From positions 62,001 through 126,000 of the forward strand of contig JAIXXN010000002.1 in the NCBI GenBank assembly GCA_027490725.1: a stretch of DNA of 64,000 nucleotides. Reading direction: 5' to 3'. This DNA is from Oxalobacteraceae bacterium. Its GTDB lineage: Bacteria; Pseudomonadota; Gammaproteobacteria; Burkholderiales; Burkholderiaceae_D. Below, one piece after another: positions 52,151 to 61,900 of the stretch (positions are counted from its first letter, which is position 1; each line of letters opens with the position of its first letter). Below the pieces are notes generated by a model. That model saw only the letters and a program-made list of their open reading frames with translations, made no database searches and had not been told where the DNA came from. The position numbers and the translations under genes are program-made.

Positions 52151-53488
52151 TCAGTCGAGACCGAGATCTTTCAGCTTGCGGTACAGCGTACGTTCACTCA
52201 GGCCCAGGTAGGCGGCTAATTCCTTGCGCGTCCCGCTAAAACTTGCATGGACCTCCGCCAGGCTTGCCCCTGCAGCACGGGCCGGCAAGCGGGTGATGCT
52301 GGCGGGCGCCACGGGTGTGGCGGGCAAATGTTCGACGCGAATCACGCCGTCATCCGCAAACAGACTGGCACGTTCGAGCACATTGCGCAATTGGCGAACA
52401 TTGCCCGGCCAGACACAACGCTGCAATACCGCAAGTGCCGCAGCATCGACCGACAGCTTGCGTTGCGGATTTTTAATTCTTGTCAGAATGGAGTTCACCA
52501 ATAACCCAATGTCTTCCGTACGTTCCCGTAAAGGGGGCAATACGATCGGGAAAGCATTGATGCGATAGAACAGATCCTGCCGGAACTCGCCGTTCGCCAC
52601 CATCGCTTCCAGTGGTTTGTGGGTCGCTGCCACCAGACGGAAGTTGGCATACTGGGTTTCCACGCTTCCTACCCGCCGATAGGTGCCGGACTCGATCAGG
52701 CGTAACAGCTTGACCTGCATTGACAGCGGCACGTCGCCAATTTCGTCCAGAAACATGGTGCCGCCTTGCGCCGTTTCCACCAGCCCGGGCTTGCGCGAAC
52801 TTGCGCCGGTAAAGGCGCCCTTCTCGTGCCCGAACAGCTCACTTTCAAACAGCGTTTCCGTCAATCCGGAACAATCGACCACGACAAACGGCCCCCCCGC
52901 CCGTTCACTGTTTTCATGTACGGCACGGGCGAACAATTCCTTACCGGTGCCAGACTCGCCCAGCAGTAGTACCGGCAACATGGATGGCGCGACACGGCGC
53001 AGAGCCCCCAGCGCCTGGTTGAACGCCGGCGATCGCCCCACCAGGCCTTCGCCGCTAGGCCGCGCCGAAGCACTGCGTACCACTTCAAGTCGCTCGACGT
53101 AAGCGGTAATCGCTCCGGCGTCGTCAAAGATGGGACGCAGTTCGACGGCCACATGTTCAGGTCCACGCGGCGTATGGTGTATATGCAAAATACGATCGGG
53201 CCCGCGAAGCTCCTGTGCCCGCTTCATCGGACAATGTTCTCCGGCCTGATCACAGGGCACATCGTAATGATGCGAAACCCGGTAACACTTATGGCCAATA
53301 ATCGCCTGATCGACATTGCCGAACTGTCGCTGGTAGGCAATGTTCGCGGCAAGGATGTTGTAATCAGGGTCCAGCACGATCATCGGCTGGGCTTCGTGCT
53401 CGAGAAACGAAATCAGGGATTGCACCGCTGGCCCAGAAGGTGTCTGTGGCGACAATGTAACGGGTGCGGTAACGGCTGCGGTAGGCAT
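52151..53488 (-). CDS. fisR: FisR-like sigma54 activator, sulfane-sulfur sensor
   Basis: This protein of 445 residues has an N-terminal PAS-like sensor with three cysteines in [13 protein letters not shown] and GEHCP. Their spacing, 11 and 7 residues apart, equals what I recall for Cys53, Cys64 and Cys71 of Cupriavidus FisR, which detect sulfane sulfur. The AAA+ domain follows with GESGTGKE and the sigma54-contacting GAFTGA, and a Fis-type helix-turn-helix ends it ([19 protein letters not shown]). ATG at 53488 follows AAGGAG. The gene lies between cydPABX and pdo-sqr, with its likely binding repeats on both sides. It should activate both; direct proof is lacking. Confidence 0.88.
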   Translation of the reverse strand: MPTAAVTAPVTLSPQTPSGPAVQSLISFLEHEAQPMIVLDPDYNILAANIAYQRQFGNVDQAIIGHKCYRVSHHYDVPCDQAGEHCPMKRAQELRGPDRILHIHHTPRGPEHVAVELRPIFDDAGAITAYVERLEVVRSASARPSGEGLVGRSPAFNQALGALRRVAPSMLPVLLLGESGTGKELFARAVHENSERAGGPFVVVDCSGLTETLFESELFGHEKGAFTGASSRKPGLVETAQGGTMFLDEIGDVPLSMQVKLLRLIESGTYRRVGSVETQYANFRLVAATHKPLEAMVANGEFRQDLFYRINAFPIVLPPLRERTEDIGLLVNSILTRIKNPQRKLSVDAAALAVLQRCVWPGNVRQLRNVLERASLFADDGVIRVEHLPATPVAPASITRLPARAAGASLAEVHASFSGTRKELAAYLGLSERTLYRKLKDLGLD

Positions 53489-53524
53489 ATTCACTCCTTA
53501 TCGGTTTGCCATGCTGCCGCCAAA

Positions 53525-53562
53525 CTGCCAAACCGTCAAGTGGCAGTGCCACACACTGCCAA
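53525..53562. promoter_or_regulatory. Probable FisR enhancer sites for pdo-sqr and fisR
   Basis: CTGCCAA at 53525 and 53556 and the palindrome GTGGCAGTGCCAC at 53540-53552 repeat the heptamer found before cydP. They are 37-74 bases in front of the fisR start and 95-130 bases behind the pdo -24 element, so they could serve activation of pdo and autoregulation of fisR. Confidence 0.68.
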
Positions 53563-53615
53563 AACTATCCATCGCACGCCACACTGCGTAGCGACTCAAC
53601 GAGCACCTTGAATAA

Positions 53616-53628
53616 AATCAATTACTTA
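53616..53628 (+). promoter_or_regulatory. IHF site between enhancer and pdo promoter
   Basis: AATCAATTACTTA matches the IHF consensus WATCAA-N4-TTR at every defined base. It lies between the repeat motifs and the -24/-12 promoter, where bending would bring activator and polymerase together. TTGAATAAAATCAA at 53608-53621 could also be read as an FNR box with one mismatch. Confidence 0.65.
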
Positions 53629-53655
53629 GCATCAGAATATGCGATAGATCAATTC

Positions 53656-53671
53656 TGGCACAGCTTTTGCT
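53656..53671 (+). promoter_or_regulatory. Sigma54 (-24/-12) promoter of pdo-sqr
   Basis: TGGCACAGCTTTTGCT matches TGGCAC-N5-TTGC(A/T) fully. It lies 47 bases before the pdo start codon, giving a leader of about 35 bases with AGAGGAG as ribosome binding site. Confidence 0.9.
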
Positions 53672-53717
53672 GATATAGCAGGGAAAGCGCCAATGTGAGC
53701 GCCAAGAGGAGAATTCG

Positions 53718-54599
53718 ATGACCATTACCCCCCTGCATGTCGAAGGTTTTTTCGACGCCGCCACCAGCACCGTCAGCTATCTGGTGCTGGATCCCGCCAG
53801 CCGTGATTGCGCCCTGATCGACAGCGTGCTCGACTATGACCCCAAATCAGGTCGTACCAGCACTGCCTCGGCCGATCGCTTGATTGCGCGCGTCGCCGAG
53901 TTGGGTGCCCGGGTTGCCTGGATACTGGAGACCCATGTCCATGCCGATCATCTGACGGCCGCCCCTTACCTGAAAGACAAGCTTGGTGGCAAGATCGGCA
54001 TTGGGCAGCACATCGCGACCGTGCAGCAAGTATTCGGCAAACTCTTCAATGCCGAAGCGGCCATGGCGCGTGACGGTAGCCAGTTTGACCACCTGTTCGC
54101 CAATGACGAAGTGTTTTCCATCGGCACCCTGGCATGCCGGGCACTGCATACCCCGGGACATACCCCCGCCTGCATGACCTATGTGGTCAGCAACGATACT
54201 CAGAGCGCTGCCTTTGTGGGTGACACACTGTTCATGCCGGACTATGGCACGGCCCGCTGCGACTTCCCCGGCGGCGACGCCCGAATCCTGTTCCATTCAA
54301 TAAATAAAGTACTCAGCCTGCCGGAAGACACTGTGCTCTACATGTGTCATGACTACCAGCCGGGTGGGCGCGACGTCTGTTATGTGAGCACGGTAGGCGA
54401 AGAGCGAAGCGCGAATATCCATGTACGTAACGGCATCACCGAAGAAGAATTCGTCTCGATGCGTTCCAAGCGCGATGCCACGCTGGACATGCCGACCTTG
54501 TTACTGCCTTCGGTACAGGTGAATATGCGCGCAGGTCATTTCCCCCCACCGGAAGCCAACGGCACTTGCTATATCAAGATTCCGCTGAACGCCGTCTAA
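53718..54599 (+). CDS. pdo: Persulfide dioxygenase
   Basis: This metallo-beta-lactamase-fold enzyme of 293 residues of the ETHE1/Blh group oxidises glutathione persulfide to sulfite. The iron site is formed by ETHVHADHLT, HTPGHTPACM and VGDTLFMPDYGTARCDFPGG. The FPGGDA segment and MCHDYQPGGR separate this group from glyoxalase II. It is the first gene behind a sigma54 promoter and is followed 22 bases later by the sulfide:quinone oxidoreductase fusion, so it should remove the persulfide that enzyme makes. Confidence 0.92.
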   Translation: MTITPLHVEGFFDAATSTVSYLVLDPASRDCALIDSVLDYDPKSGRTSTASADRLIARVAELGARVAWILETHVHADHLTAAPYLKDKLGGKIGIGQHIATVQQVFGKLFNAEAAMARDGSQFDHLFANDEVFSIGTLACRALHTPGHTPACMTYVVSNDTQSAAFVGDTLFMPDYGTARCDFPGGDARILFHSINKVLSLPEDTVLYMCHDYQPGGRDVCYVSTVGEERSANIHVRNGITEEEFVSMRSKRDATLDMPTLLLPSVQVNMRAGHFPPPEANGTCYIKIPLNAV

Positions 54600-54621
54600 C
54601 AATAATACCGAGGAGACCACC

Positions 54622-56292
54622 ATGGAATTACATCACCTGAGCCCGGAACTATCGGTATCCGCCCAGATCTTGCCGGGCGAGCTAGTCGAACTACGCGCCG
54701 CCGGCTTCCAGTCGCTTATCTGCAACCGGCCCGATGGCGAGGCCGGCGATCAGCCATTGTTTGCCGAAATCGAACGCGCCGCTCAGGCGCTGGGCATGCG
54801 CACCTATTACTTGCCCGCCGTGTCGGGCAAGGTCACTGACGAGCAAGGCCTACTGTTTGCCCAGATCATGGCCGAACTGCCCAAGCCCGTCCTCGCCTAT
54901 TGCCGAACGGGCATGCGCTCGACCACGATGTGGGCACTGGCCGAGGCACGCCGCCAATCATTACCGGAGATCATCGCGGTCGCGCAACGCGCCGGCTATG
55001 ACATGAAAGGTGTGGTGCGGCGCATCATCAATCAGGGCCGCACCCCGCTCGATGATGCCGAAGTGAGTCACACCGTGGTCATCGTCGGCGGTGGTGCGGC
55101 CGGCATTGCAACCGCCTCCAGCCTGCTGGCGCGCGATCCGATGCTGGACGTTGCCATCATCGATCCGGCCGACGTGCACTACTACCAGCCCGGCTGGACG
55201 CTGGTGGGCGGTGGGGTATTTGATGCTGCCGACACGGCGCACACCATGGCGCGCACCATCCCGGAAGGCGTGCACTGGATTAAAGCCGCGGTGGCTGCCT
55301 TCGAGCCGGAACGCAACGCGCTGGTGCTGGATGGCTGCCGTGTCATTAAGTATCAGCAACTGGTGGTCTGCCCGGGACTGAAGCTGGACTGGCATGCTAT
55401 CGAAGGTCTGTCCGATACACTGGGACGCAACGGCGTCACCTCGAACTACCTCTATCACCTCGCGCCTTACACCTGGGAACTGGTACAGGGGCTGCGTAGC
55501 GGCCGGGCGATTTTTACCCAGCCACCGATGCCCATCAAATGCGCTGGCGCGCCGCAGAAAGCGATGTACCTCTCGGCCGATCAATGGAAGCGTGCGCAGG
55601 TGCTAGACCAGATCAACATCGAATTCTGCAGTGCTGGCGCGGTGCTGTTCGGCGTCAGCGACTACGTTCCCGCCCTGATGGAATATGTAGAAGCCTACGG
55701 GATTGATCTGAACTTCGGCAATACGCTGGTGCGGGTCGATGGTCCGGCAAAGATTGCCACCTTCCGGCGCACTGCGGCCGATGGTCGTGAAGAATTCGTC
55801 GACCGGCCGTTTGATATGCTGCACGTGGTTCCGCCGCAGGTCGCCCCGGACTTCATCCGGGTCAGCCCGCTGGCGGATGCCGCCGGATGGCTGGATGTCG
55901 ATCCGGCCACCTTGCGCCATAAAAGCTGGAGCAATGTCTATGGTCTGGGCGATGCTGCCAATGCGCCCAACGCGAAAACAGCGGCTGCGGCCCGCAAACA
56001 AGCGCCCGTTGTCGCCCACAACCTGCTGGCCGCACTGGGTAAGCTTCAGGGCAGCGCCCAGTATGACGGTTACGGTTCCTGCCCGCTGACAGTCGAGCGG
56101 GGCAAGATCGTGCTGGCCGAGTTTACCTATGGCGGTAAAGTCGCGCCCAGCTTCCCGCGCTGGCTGATTGACGGCACCCGCCCTTCGCGACTGGCCTGGC
56201 TACTTAAAGAACGGATCCTGCCGCCTCTGTACTGGAAGGCGATGCTGAAAGGTCGCGAATGGATGGCCAAACCGGAATTGGCGGACGTATGA
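54622..56292 (+). CDS. sqr: DUF442 sulfurtransferase-like domain fused to sulfide:quinone oxidoreductase
   Basis: This protein of 556 residues has two parts. Residues 1-130 are a TIGR01244/DUF442 domain with the active-site loop CRTGMRS (Cys94), a rhodanese- or phosphatase-like pocket. From about 150 it is an FAD enzyme of the SQR family (VVIVGGGAAGIATASSLL, later NVYGLGDAANAPNAKTAAAA). Cys250 (VCPGLKLDW) and Cys307 (KCAGAPQKAMYL) are candidates for the redox pair that carries sulfur. It oxidises sulfide, passing electrons to quinone. The fused domain probably takes the sulfane sulfur to an acceptor for the dioxygenase. Confidence 0.9.
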   Translation: MELHHLSPELSVSAQILPGELVELRAAGFQSLICNRPDGEAGDQPLFAEIERAAQALGMRTYYLPAVSGKVTDEQGLLFAQIMAELPKPVLAYCRTGMRSTTMWALAEARRQSLPEIIAVAQRAGYDMKGVVRRIINQGRTPLDDAEVSHTVVIVGGGAAGIATASSLLARDPMLDVAIIDPADVHYYQPGWTLVGGGVFDAADTAHTMARTIPEGVHWIKAAVAAFEPERNALVLDGCRVIKYQQLVVCPGLKLDWHAIEGLSDTLGRNGVTSNYLYHLAPYTWELVQGLRSGRAIFTQPPMPIKCAGAPQKAMYLSADQWKRAQVLDQINIEFCSAGAVLFGVSDYVPALMEYVEAYGIDLNFGNTLVRVDGPAKIATFRRTAADGREEFVDRPFDMLHVVPPQVAPDFIRVSPLADAAGWLDVDPATLRHKSWSNVYGLGDAANAPNAKTAAAARKQAPVVAHNLLAALGKLQGSAQYDGYGSCPLTVERGKIVLAEFTYGGKVAPSFPRWLIDGTRPSRLAWLLKERILPPLYWKAMLKGREWMAKPELADV

Positions 56293-56320
56293 ACGGCCCC
56301 CATCCAATGGAGACGAGACG

Positions 56321-57121
56321 ATGACGGTGGTTGTCCTGCTGGGATTCACGGTGGGGATTATCCTCGCCTTGACGGGCGCCGGCGGCGGCATACTGGCTGT
56401 GCCGCTACTGGTGTTTGGCGCTGGATTGAGCATGGCGCAGGCCGGCCCTATCGGCTTGCTGGCCGTCGCACTGGCGGCGGCACTGGGCGCCATCATGGGG
56501 CTGAAAAGCGGCACGGTGCGCTACAAGGCCGCCATGCTGATCGCCAGCGCAGGGATCCTCTGCTCGCCGCTCGGACTATGGTTGGCCCAGCGCACACCCA
56601 ACCGGCCGCTGACCATCGTGTTCGCGCTGGTACTGTTGTTTGTGGCGTGGCGCGTCTACCAGCGTGCCGCTGCCACGGGCACGCCGGCAAGCGAGCACGA
56701 AAACCGGCCCGCACCGCCTTGCCGGATCGACGTTCAGCGTGGCAAGTTGAACTGGACCGCGCCGTGCGCCCGGGCACTGGCACTATCGGGGGTGGTCGCC
56801 GGTGGTTTGTCCGGCTTGCTTGGGGTTGGTGGCGGATTCGTCATGGTGCCTGCATTGCAGCGCTATACGGACCTTAGCACGCAATCGATTCTTGCTACCT
56901 CGCTGGCAGTGATAGCGCTGGTGTCCTTTTCGGGTGTTGCCGCCAGTGCCGCGACCGGCCACTTGCAATGGGCCATCGCCCTGCCCTTTTCTGCCGGTGC
57001 GCTGCTCGGCATGACTAGCGGCAGACTGGTCGCTTCCCGACTGGCGGGAGCCCACCTGCAAAAAGCATTCGCGCTGGTTTCTGCCGGGGTTGCAATCGCC
57101 CTGTTCATCCGGGCGATGTGA
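56321..57121 (+). CDS. TauE/SafE family exporter-like protein
   Basis: This protein of 266 residues has about eight membrane helices in two halves, each with a Gly-rich start (GAGGGILAVPLLVFG and LLGVGGGFVMVPAL), the hallmark of TauE/SafE proteins. The family includes exporters of sulfite and sulfoacetate. Its place 28 bases after sqr suggests export of the sulfite produced by the dioxygenase. There is a Cys near the middle (PPCRIDVQRG). GGAGACGAGACG before the ATG fits translation from 56321. Confidence 0.87.
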   Translation: MTVVVLLGFTVGIILALTGAGGGILAVPLLVFGAGLSMAQAGPIGLLAVALAAALGAIMGLKSGTVRYKAAMLIASAGILCSPLGLWLAQRTPNRPLTIVFALVLLFVAWRVYQRAAATGTPASEHENRPAPPCRIDVQRGKLNWTAPCARALALSGVVAGGLSGLLGVGGGFVMVPALQRYTDLSTQSILATSLAVIALVSFSGVAASAATGHLQWAIALPFSAGALLGMTSGRLVASRLAGAHLQKAFALVSAGVAIALFIRAM

Positions 57122-57223
57122 GAAAATCAGACGATCTACCGTGCGTCGGTGCTGCGTTGCTCTTCTACCGGCAGGCTGCACCGGGCGGGACCTGCACCAC
57201 CACCATCTCACTGGAGTTTCAGG

Positions 57224-57895
57224 ATGCCGAGTTCACACCTTCCCCCTCACGATGCTGTGCCGGCATCAGTCGCCAACCCAGCCGCTGCGATGTGGGATAG
57301 CCGCTACCAGGGTAAGGAATATTTATTTGGCACAGAGCCGAACAGTTGCTTACGCCAGCATGCTGCGCTCTGGCCTGCTGCTAGCCGCATCCTGTGCGTC
57401 GCCGATGGTGAGGGACGCAATAGCGTCTGGCTAGCACAGCAGGGCTTGCAGGTCGACGCTTTTGATGTGTCAGCAGTCGGCGTCGCAAAAGCCCGGCAAC
57501 TGGCGGCGGCACACGGGATCTCGGTGCACTACGCGATCGCCGATTGTGACAGCTGGAACTGGCCAATCGCCAGCTACGATGGCATCGCTGCGATCTTCAT
57601 TCAGTTCGCCGATCCGGCCATGCGGCAGCGTTTATTCTCGAATATGATGCGCGCGCTGAAACCCGGTGGTACGCTGCTCCTGCATGGCTATACGCCACAA
57701 CAACTGGCGTTTGGGACCGGTGGTCCCACGGAGTTATCCCACCTGTACACCGCAGAGTTACTCACCGAGGCCTTTGCCGGTATGGAGATCCTCGCGCTGC
57801 GGGAATATCAGCAGGAGTTAAACGAAGGGAGCCGACACCAGGGCCGCTCGGCCCTGATCGATCTGATCGCCAGAAAACCAGCGGCCTCGGTATAG
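57224..57895 (+). CDS. SAM-dependent methyltransferase, TehB-like
   Basis: This class I methyltransferase of 223 residues begins, after a short leader, with MWDSRYQGKEYLFGTEPN. It contains the SAM-binding region RILCVADGEGRNSVWLAQQG and the later LKPGGTLLLHGY. The form is that of TehB-like or thiopurine-type methyltransferases, which often methylate tellurite, selenite or thiols. GGAG lies 7 bases before the ATG at 57224; the longer frame from 57149 is not used. A thiol or sulfide-derived substrate would fit the neighbourhood but is not proven. Confidence 0.82.
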   Translation: MPSSHLPPHDAVPASVANPAAAMWDSRYQGKEYLFGTEPNSCLRQHAALWPAASRILCVADGEGRNSVWLAQQGLQVDAFDVSAVGVAKARQLAAAHGISVHYAIADCDSWNWPIASYDGIAAIFIQFADPAMRQRLFSNMMRALKPGGTLLLHGYTPQQLAFGTGGPTELSHLYTAELLTEAFAGMEILALREYQQELNEGSRHQGRSALIDLIARKPAASV

Positions 57896-57906
57896 CGGGG
57901 CCTTGC

Positions 57907-58203
57907 ATGGAAATTGCTGCCTGCCAGGCTGTGCTCCCGCACATCACACCTTTGCTGAAAGCCCTGTCCCATCCCTCGCGACTGCTGTTGCTGATGCATC
58001 TGTCGCAACAGGAATACGATGTGACGACACTGGGACTGGCGGCAAACGTCCACCAGCCGACACTGTCACAACAGCTCACCATCCTGCGTCAGGCTGGCCT
58101 GATCTGCAGCCGACGCCACGGTAAGAAGATCTATTACCGGGTCGCCGAACCACAGGCCGAACGCCTGATCGGCAATCTTCAGTCGCTGTTCAAGGCACGC
58201 TAG
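57907..58203 (+). CDS. ArsR/SmtB family regulator
   Basis: This protein of 98 residues is a winged helix: LLKALSHPSRLLLLMHL, then HQPTLSQQLTILRQAGLI, then GKKIYYRVAEPQAERL. It has only two cysteines (Cys6 and Cys67), not in the positions used by the persulfide sensors SqrR/BigR, so I cannot say what it senses. It follows the methyltransferase gene by 11 bases, in line with the pdo operon. Confidence 0.86.
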   Translation: MEIAACQAVLPHITPLLKALSHPSRLLLLMHLSQQEYDVTTLGLAANVHQPTLSQQLTILRQAGLICSRRHGKKIYYRVAEPQAERLIGNLQSLFKAR

Positions 58204-58238
58204 GCTGTCACACGCAGTCAGGCTGCGCCGCGTGCAGT

Positions 58239-58679
58239 TCAGCTGCCATGGCCACTTGCTGACAGCGCACTATCTAGCCATTGCAGTAACTGGGGCGCCG
58301 ACATTGCCCCCGAAACGCGGCTCACTTCCCTATCCCCCAGCAACAGGATAATGGTAGGAATACTGCGCACCCGGTGGCGCATACTGGCCTGTGGCGCAGC
58401 ATCGCTGTCCACTTTGACAAAGCGCACGCCGGGGCGTTGCGTAGCGGCCTGCGCAAACTGCGGTGCAAAAGCCTTGCAGGGGCCGCACCAGTCAGCCCAG
58501 AAATCAAGCAGCACCGGACTCTCGCTGCGCGCCAGATAATTCGGCAACTGGGCATCACCGAGCGCTATCGGTGCAGCGGGCGCCAGCTCCGCACCACACC
58601 GGCCACACACTGCTTGCTGCATGAGACGTTCCGCTGGCACGCGGTTGGTGGTATTGCAAGCCGGGCAGACAAAATGCAT
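58239..58679 (-). CDS. trxC: Thioredoxin 2-like protein with zinc ribbon
   Basis: This protein of 146 residues has an N-terminal zinc ribbon (CPACN and CGRCG) and a thioredoxin domain with LLDFWADWCGPCKAFAPQF and the cis-Pro in RSIPTIIL. This is the TrxC layout. It would reduce disulfides and persulfides in the cytoplasm. AAAGGAG stands before the ATG at 58679. A longer frame to 58904 overlaps the DUF2892 gene and is not used. It is last in an operon with the RND efflux genes. Confidence 0.9.
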   Translation of the reverse strand: MHFVCPACNTTNRVPAERLMQQAVCGRCGAELAPAAPIALGDAQLPNYLARSESPVLLDFWADWCGPCKAFAPQFAQAATQRPGVRFVKVDSDAAPQASMRHRVRSIPTIILLLGDREVSRVSGAMSAPQLLQWLDSALSASGHGS

Positions 58680-58690
58680 GGCGGCTCCTT

Positions 58691-58900
58691 TCAAGCGTCC
58701 GCCGGGAAACCCAGCTTGCGCAGAATGCGTTCCATCAAGCACCAGCGGGTTACGCCGCTCTGTAACAGATTGATGCCGACAAAGGCAGTGAACCATAGCC
58801 AGTAGTCGCTCTGGAACCACGGGCTGGCGGCACTCCCCAGCGCCAGCGAGATCAGGATAAAGCTTCCCGCGATCACGCGGGTCAACTGCCATGAGGTCAT
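58691..58900 (-). CDS. DUF2892 family membrane protein
   Basis: This protein of 69 residues has two membrane helices and the family end (GINLLQSGVTRWCLMERILR). In other bacteria such proteins stand beside rhodanese, BigR-type regulators and sulfide oxidation genes. It is placed between the RND permease and the thioredoxin with short gaps. A second DUF2892 protein closes the cyd operon at 48469. Confidence 0.82.
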   Translation of the reverse strand: MTSWQLTRVIAGSFILISLALGSAASPWFQSDYWLWFTAFVGINLLQSGVTRWCLMERILRKLGFPADA

Positions 58901-58932
58901 ACAAATCCTTTCAAAGTAGCCGCCCTGCCCGG

Positions 58933-61900
58933 TTATGGCTGGCGGTAAGTACGGTAATACAGCAAGGGAATTACCACCAGCGTCAGCACGGTGGATACCA
59001 GAATCCCGAAAATCAGCGAGATGGCCAGGCCATTGAAAATCGGATCATCGAGAATGAAAAAAGCACCTGCCATCGCGGCCAGCGCCGTTAGCGCAATAGG
59101 CTGGGCGCGCGTCGCGGCGGAGTGCACCACCGCCTCGCTCAATGCCACGCCTTCACGCACCTGCAGTTCGATAAAGTCCACCAGCAGAATCGAGTTACGC
59201 ACAATGATGCCAGCCAGTGCGATCATGCCGATCATCGAGGTTGCCGTGAACTGGGCGCCCAGCAAAGCGTGGCCGGGCATGACACCGATGATGGTCAAGG
59301 GAATCGGCGCCATGATCACCAGCGGCGTGCGGTAGGAACCGAACTGCGCCACAACCAGCAGATAAATCAGGATCAGCCCGACGCCATAGGCCGCGCCCAT
59401 GTCGCGGAAAGTTTCATAGGTAATCTGTGACTCGCCATCCCATTTCAGGGAGACGGCGCGATACGGATCACTCGGCGCGTGGATAAAAAACTCCTGCAAG
59501 CGACCACCCGCCACCTGCAGCCCGGCGATGGCACTACGCATGCTGGCCAGACCGTACAGTGGGCTGTCGAGTCCTGTCAACTGGCCCGAAGCGCCCTCTG
59601 GCACAGCCGCCATGTCGGCAAACACCATCGTCACCGGCAGCAGATCTTTATGCCAGATTGGCTGTTCCTGGCTGCTCTGGACACTGTGGACCAGTTCCGA
59701 AATCGGCAGCAAAGCCCCGTGGTTGCTACGCACTGCCAGTTGCAAGATGGCGCGCGTGTCGCCCTGGCTACTATCAGGCAAGGCCAGATGCAGTGGCACG
59801 GGATATTTCGCATGGTTATGCAGATAGGCGACGTCCTCGCCGGCCAGACCGGCGCGCAAGGTGCTCACAATCAGCGCTTGCGGCACACCAGCCATCGCTG
59901 CCTTTTCACGATCGACCAGCAACAGCTGGCGTGGTGCGGTCGCGATATCGGTCGAATCAATGTCGACGATGCCACGCGTGTGTTCGAATACGCTGCGTAC
60001 CGCGCGTGCCGCAGCCAGACGGCTGGCATCATCCGGGCCATACACTTCCGCCACCAGCGGTGCCAGCACGGGTGGTCCCGGCGGCACTTCCACCACTTTT
60101 ACCCGACCGCCATTGCGTTGCGCAATCTGCTGCAGAGCCGGACGGACGCGGGTGGCGATGGCATGGCTTTGCAGACTACGCTGATGCTTATCGACCAGAT
60201 TAACCTGGATGTCGCCCACCTCACCACCGCTGCGCAAATCGTACTGACGTACCAGACCATTAAAATTGATCGGCGCCGCCGTGCCGACATACACCTGCCA
60301 GTCCTGCACTTCCGGCACCCGTGCCAGCAGCGCCGACATTTCCTGCAGCACGCTGCTGGTACGTTCCAGCGGCGTACCGGCCGGCATGTCGAGTATCACC
60401 TGGAATTCCGATTTATTATCGAAGGGAAGCATTTTCAGCACTACCAGTTGGCTAATCGGCAGTAGCAGCGACAAGCCGATCAGCGCCAGTATCCCCAGCC
60501 ACAGCTTGATGCGGTTAGCATGGCCGCGCTGGCGGTCGAGGAAGGGACGGAACAAGCTGGCAAAGATGGGCTGCAACTTGCCCGTCAGCCCGCTACTGCC
60601 CGCGTCGCCATGGGCTGCGCCAGGCTTGAGCAAGTGATACGCCAGCCACGGTGTCAGAACAAAAGCGATGCTCAGCGAAATCAGCATCCCCATCGACGCA
60701 TTGATGGGGATCGGGCTCATATACGGCCCCATCAGGCCGCTCACGAAGGCCATCGGCAGCAGTGCCGCGATCACGGTCAGTGTCGCCAGTATGGTCGGCC
60801 CGCCCACTTCGTCGACCGCCAGCGGAATAATCTCGCGCAGGCTGACGCCGGGCTTGAGGGCGCGGTGACGGTGGATGTTTTCCACCACCACAATCGCATC
60901 ATCGACCAGAATCCCGATCGAGAAAATCAGCGCAAACAGGGATACGCGGTTCAGGGTAAATCCCCAGGCCCAGGACGCGAACAGGGTCGCGGTCAGGGTC
61001 AATGCTACCGCGATGCCGACAATGATCGCCTCGCGCCGCCCCAGCGCCAGAAACACCAGCGCCACCACCGAGGCAGTGGCGAACAGCAGCTTCTGGATCA
61101 GCTTGCGTGCTTTGTCGTTCGCCGTTTCACCGTAGTTCCGACTGACGCTGACTTCCACCGCCGCCGGCACCACCGTATTGCGCAACTCCGCCACGCGGGC
61201 TAGCACGGCTTGCGCCACATCGACGGCATTTTCGCCAGCTTTCTTGGTAATGGCGAGGGTCACGGCATCGACTTCCAGCGGCTGCTGGCTGGCGCCACGC
61301 TGGCCATACCAGACCTGCCGGCTAGCGGGCAATGCGCCATCGCGCACGACGGCCACATCGCGCAGATAGACCGGGCGGCCACCCCGCGCGGCCACTACCA
61401 GACTTGCAACCTCGTCCGCACCGGAGAGGAAGGGGCCGGCGGCGATTTCGACCGACTGGTTATTGGCCACGGTACTACCGAGCGGCAATCCCAGATTAGC
61501 CGACTGCAACACCGCGCGGACCTCGGCAACCGTTACGCCGGATGAACGCATCCTGCCGGCATCGAGCTCGATCCGGATCGCACGTCCAGGACCGCCGATG
61601 GTGCTGACATCGCGGGTCCCCGGCACCCGCTTGAGTTCCGCTTCCATCGCATGCGCGACCTGCTCGAGCTCGGCGCCGGTCGGTGCCGTTGCTCCACTCT
61701 GGGCGGCACCATGCAGGGTCAGGGTGACGATCGGGACATCGTCGATGCCTTTGGTGCGAATTACCGGCTCCCCCACCCCCAACTGGGGCGGCAGCCAGTT
61801 CCGGTGCGCAGCAACCGTATCGTGCAGGCGCACGATGGCGTCATTGCGCGCTACCCCCACCTTGAACTGAATCGTCAGCATCGCCATGCCGGTGCGCGAG

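Noticed and set aside
53608..53621. An FNR box before pdo
   Set aside because: It has one mismatch and overlaps a full IHF consensus, which fits the sigma54 layout better. I therefore list it as IHF, with FNR as the second reading.
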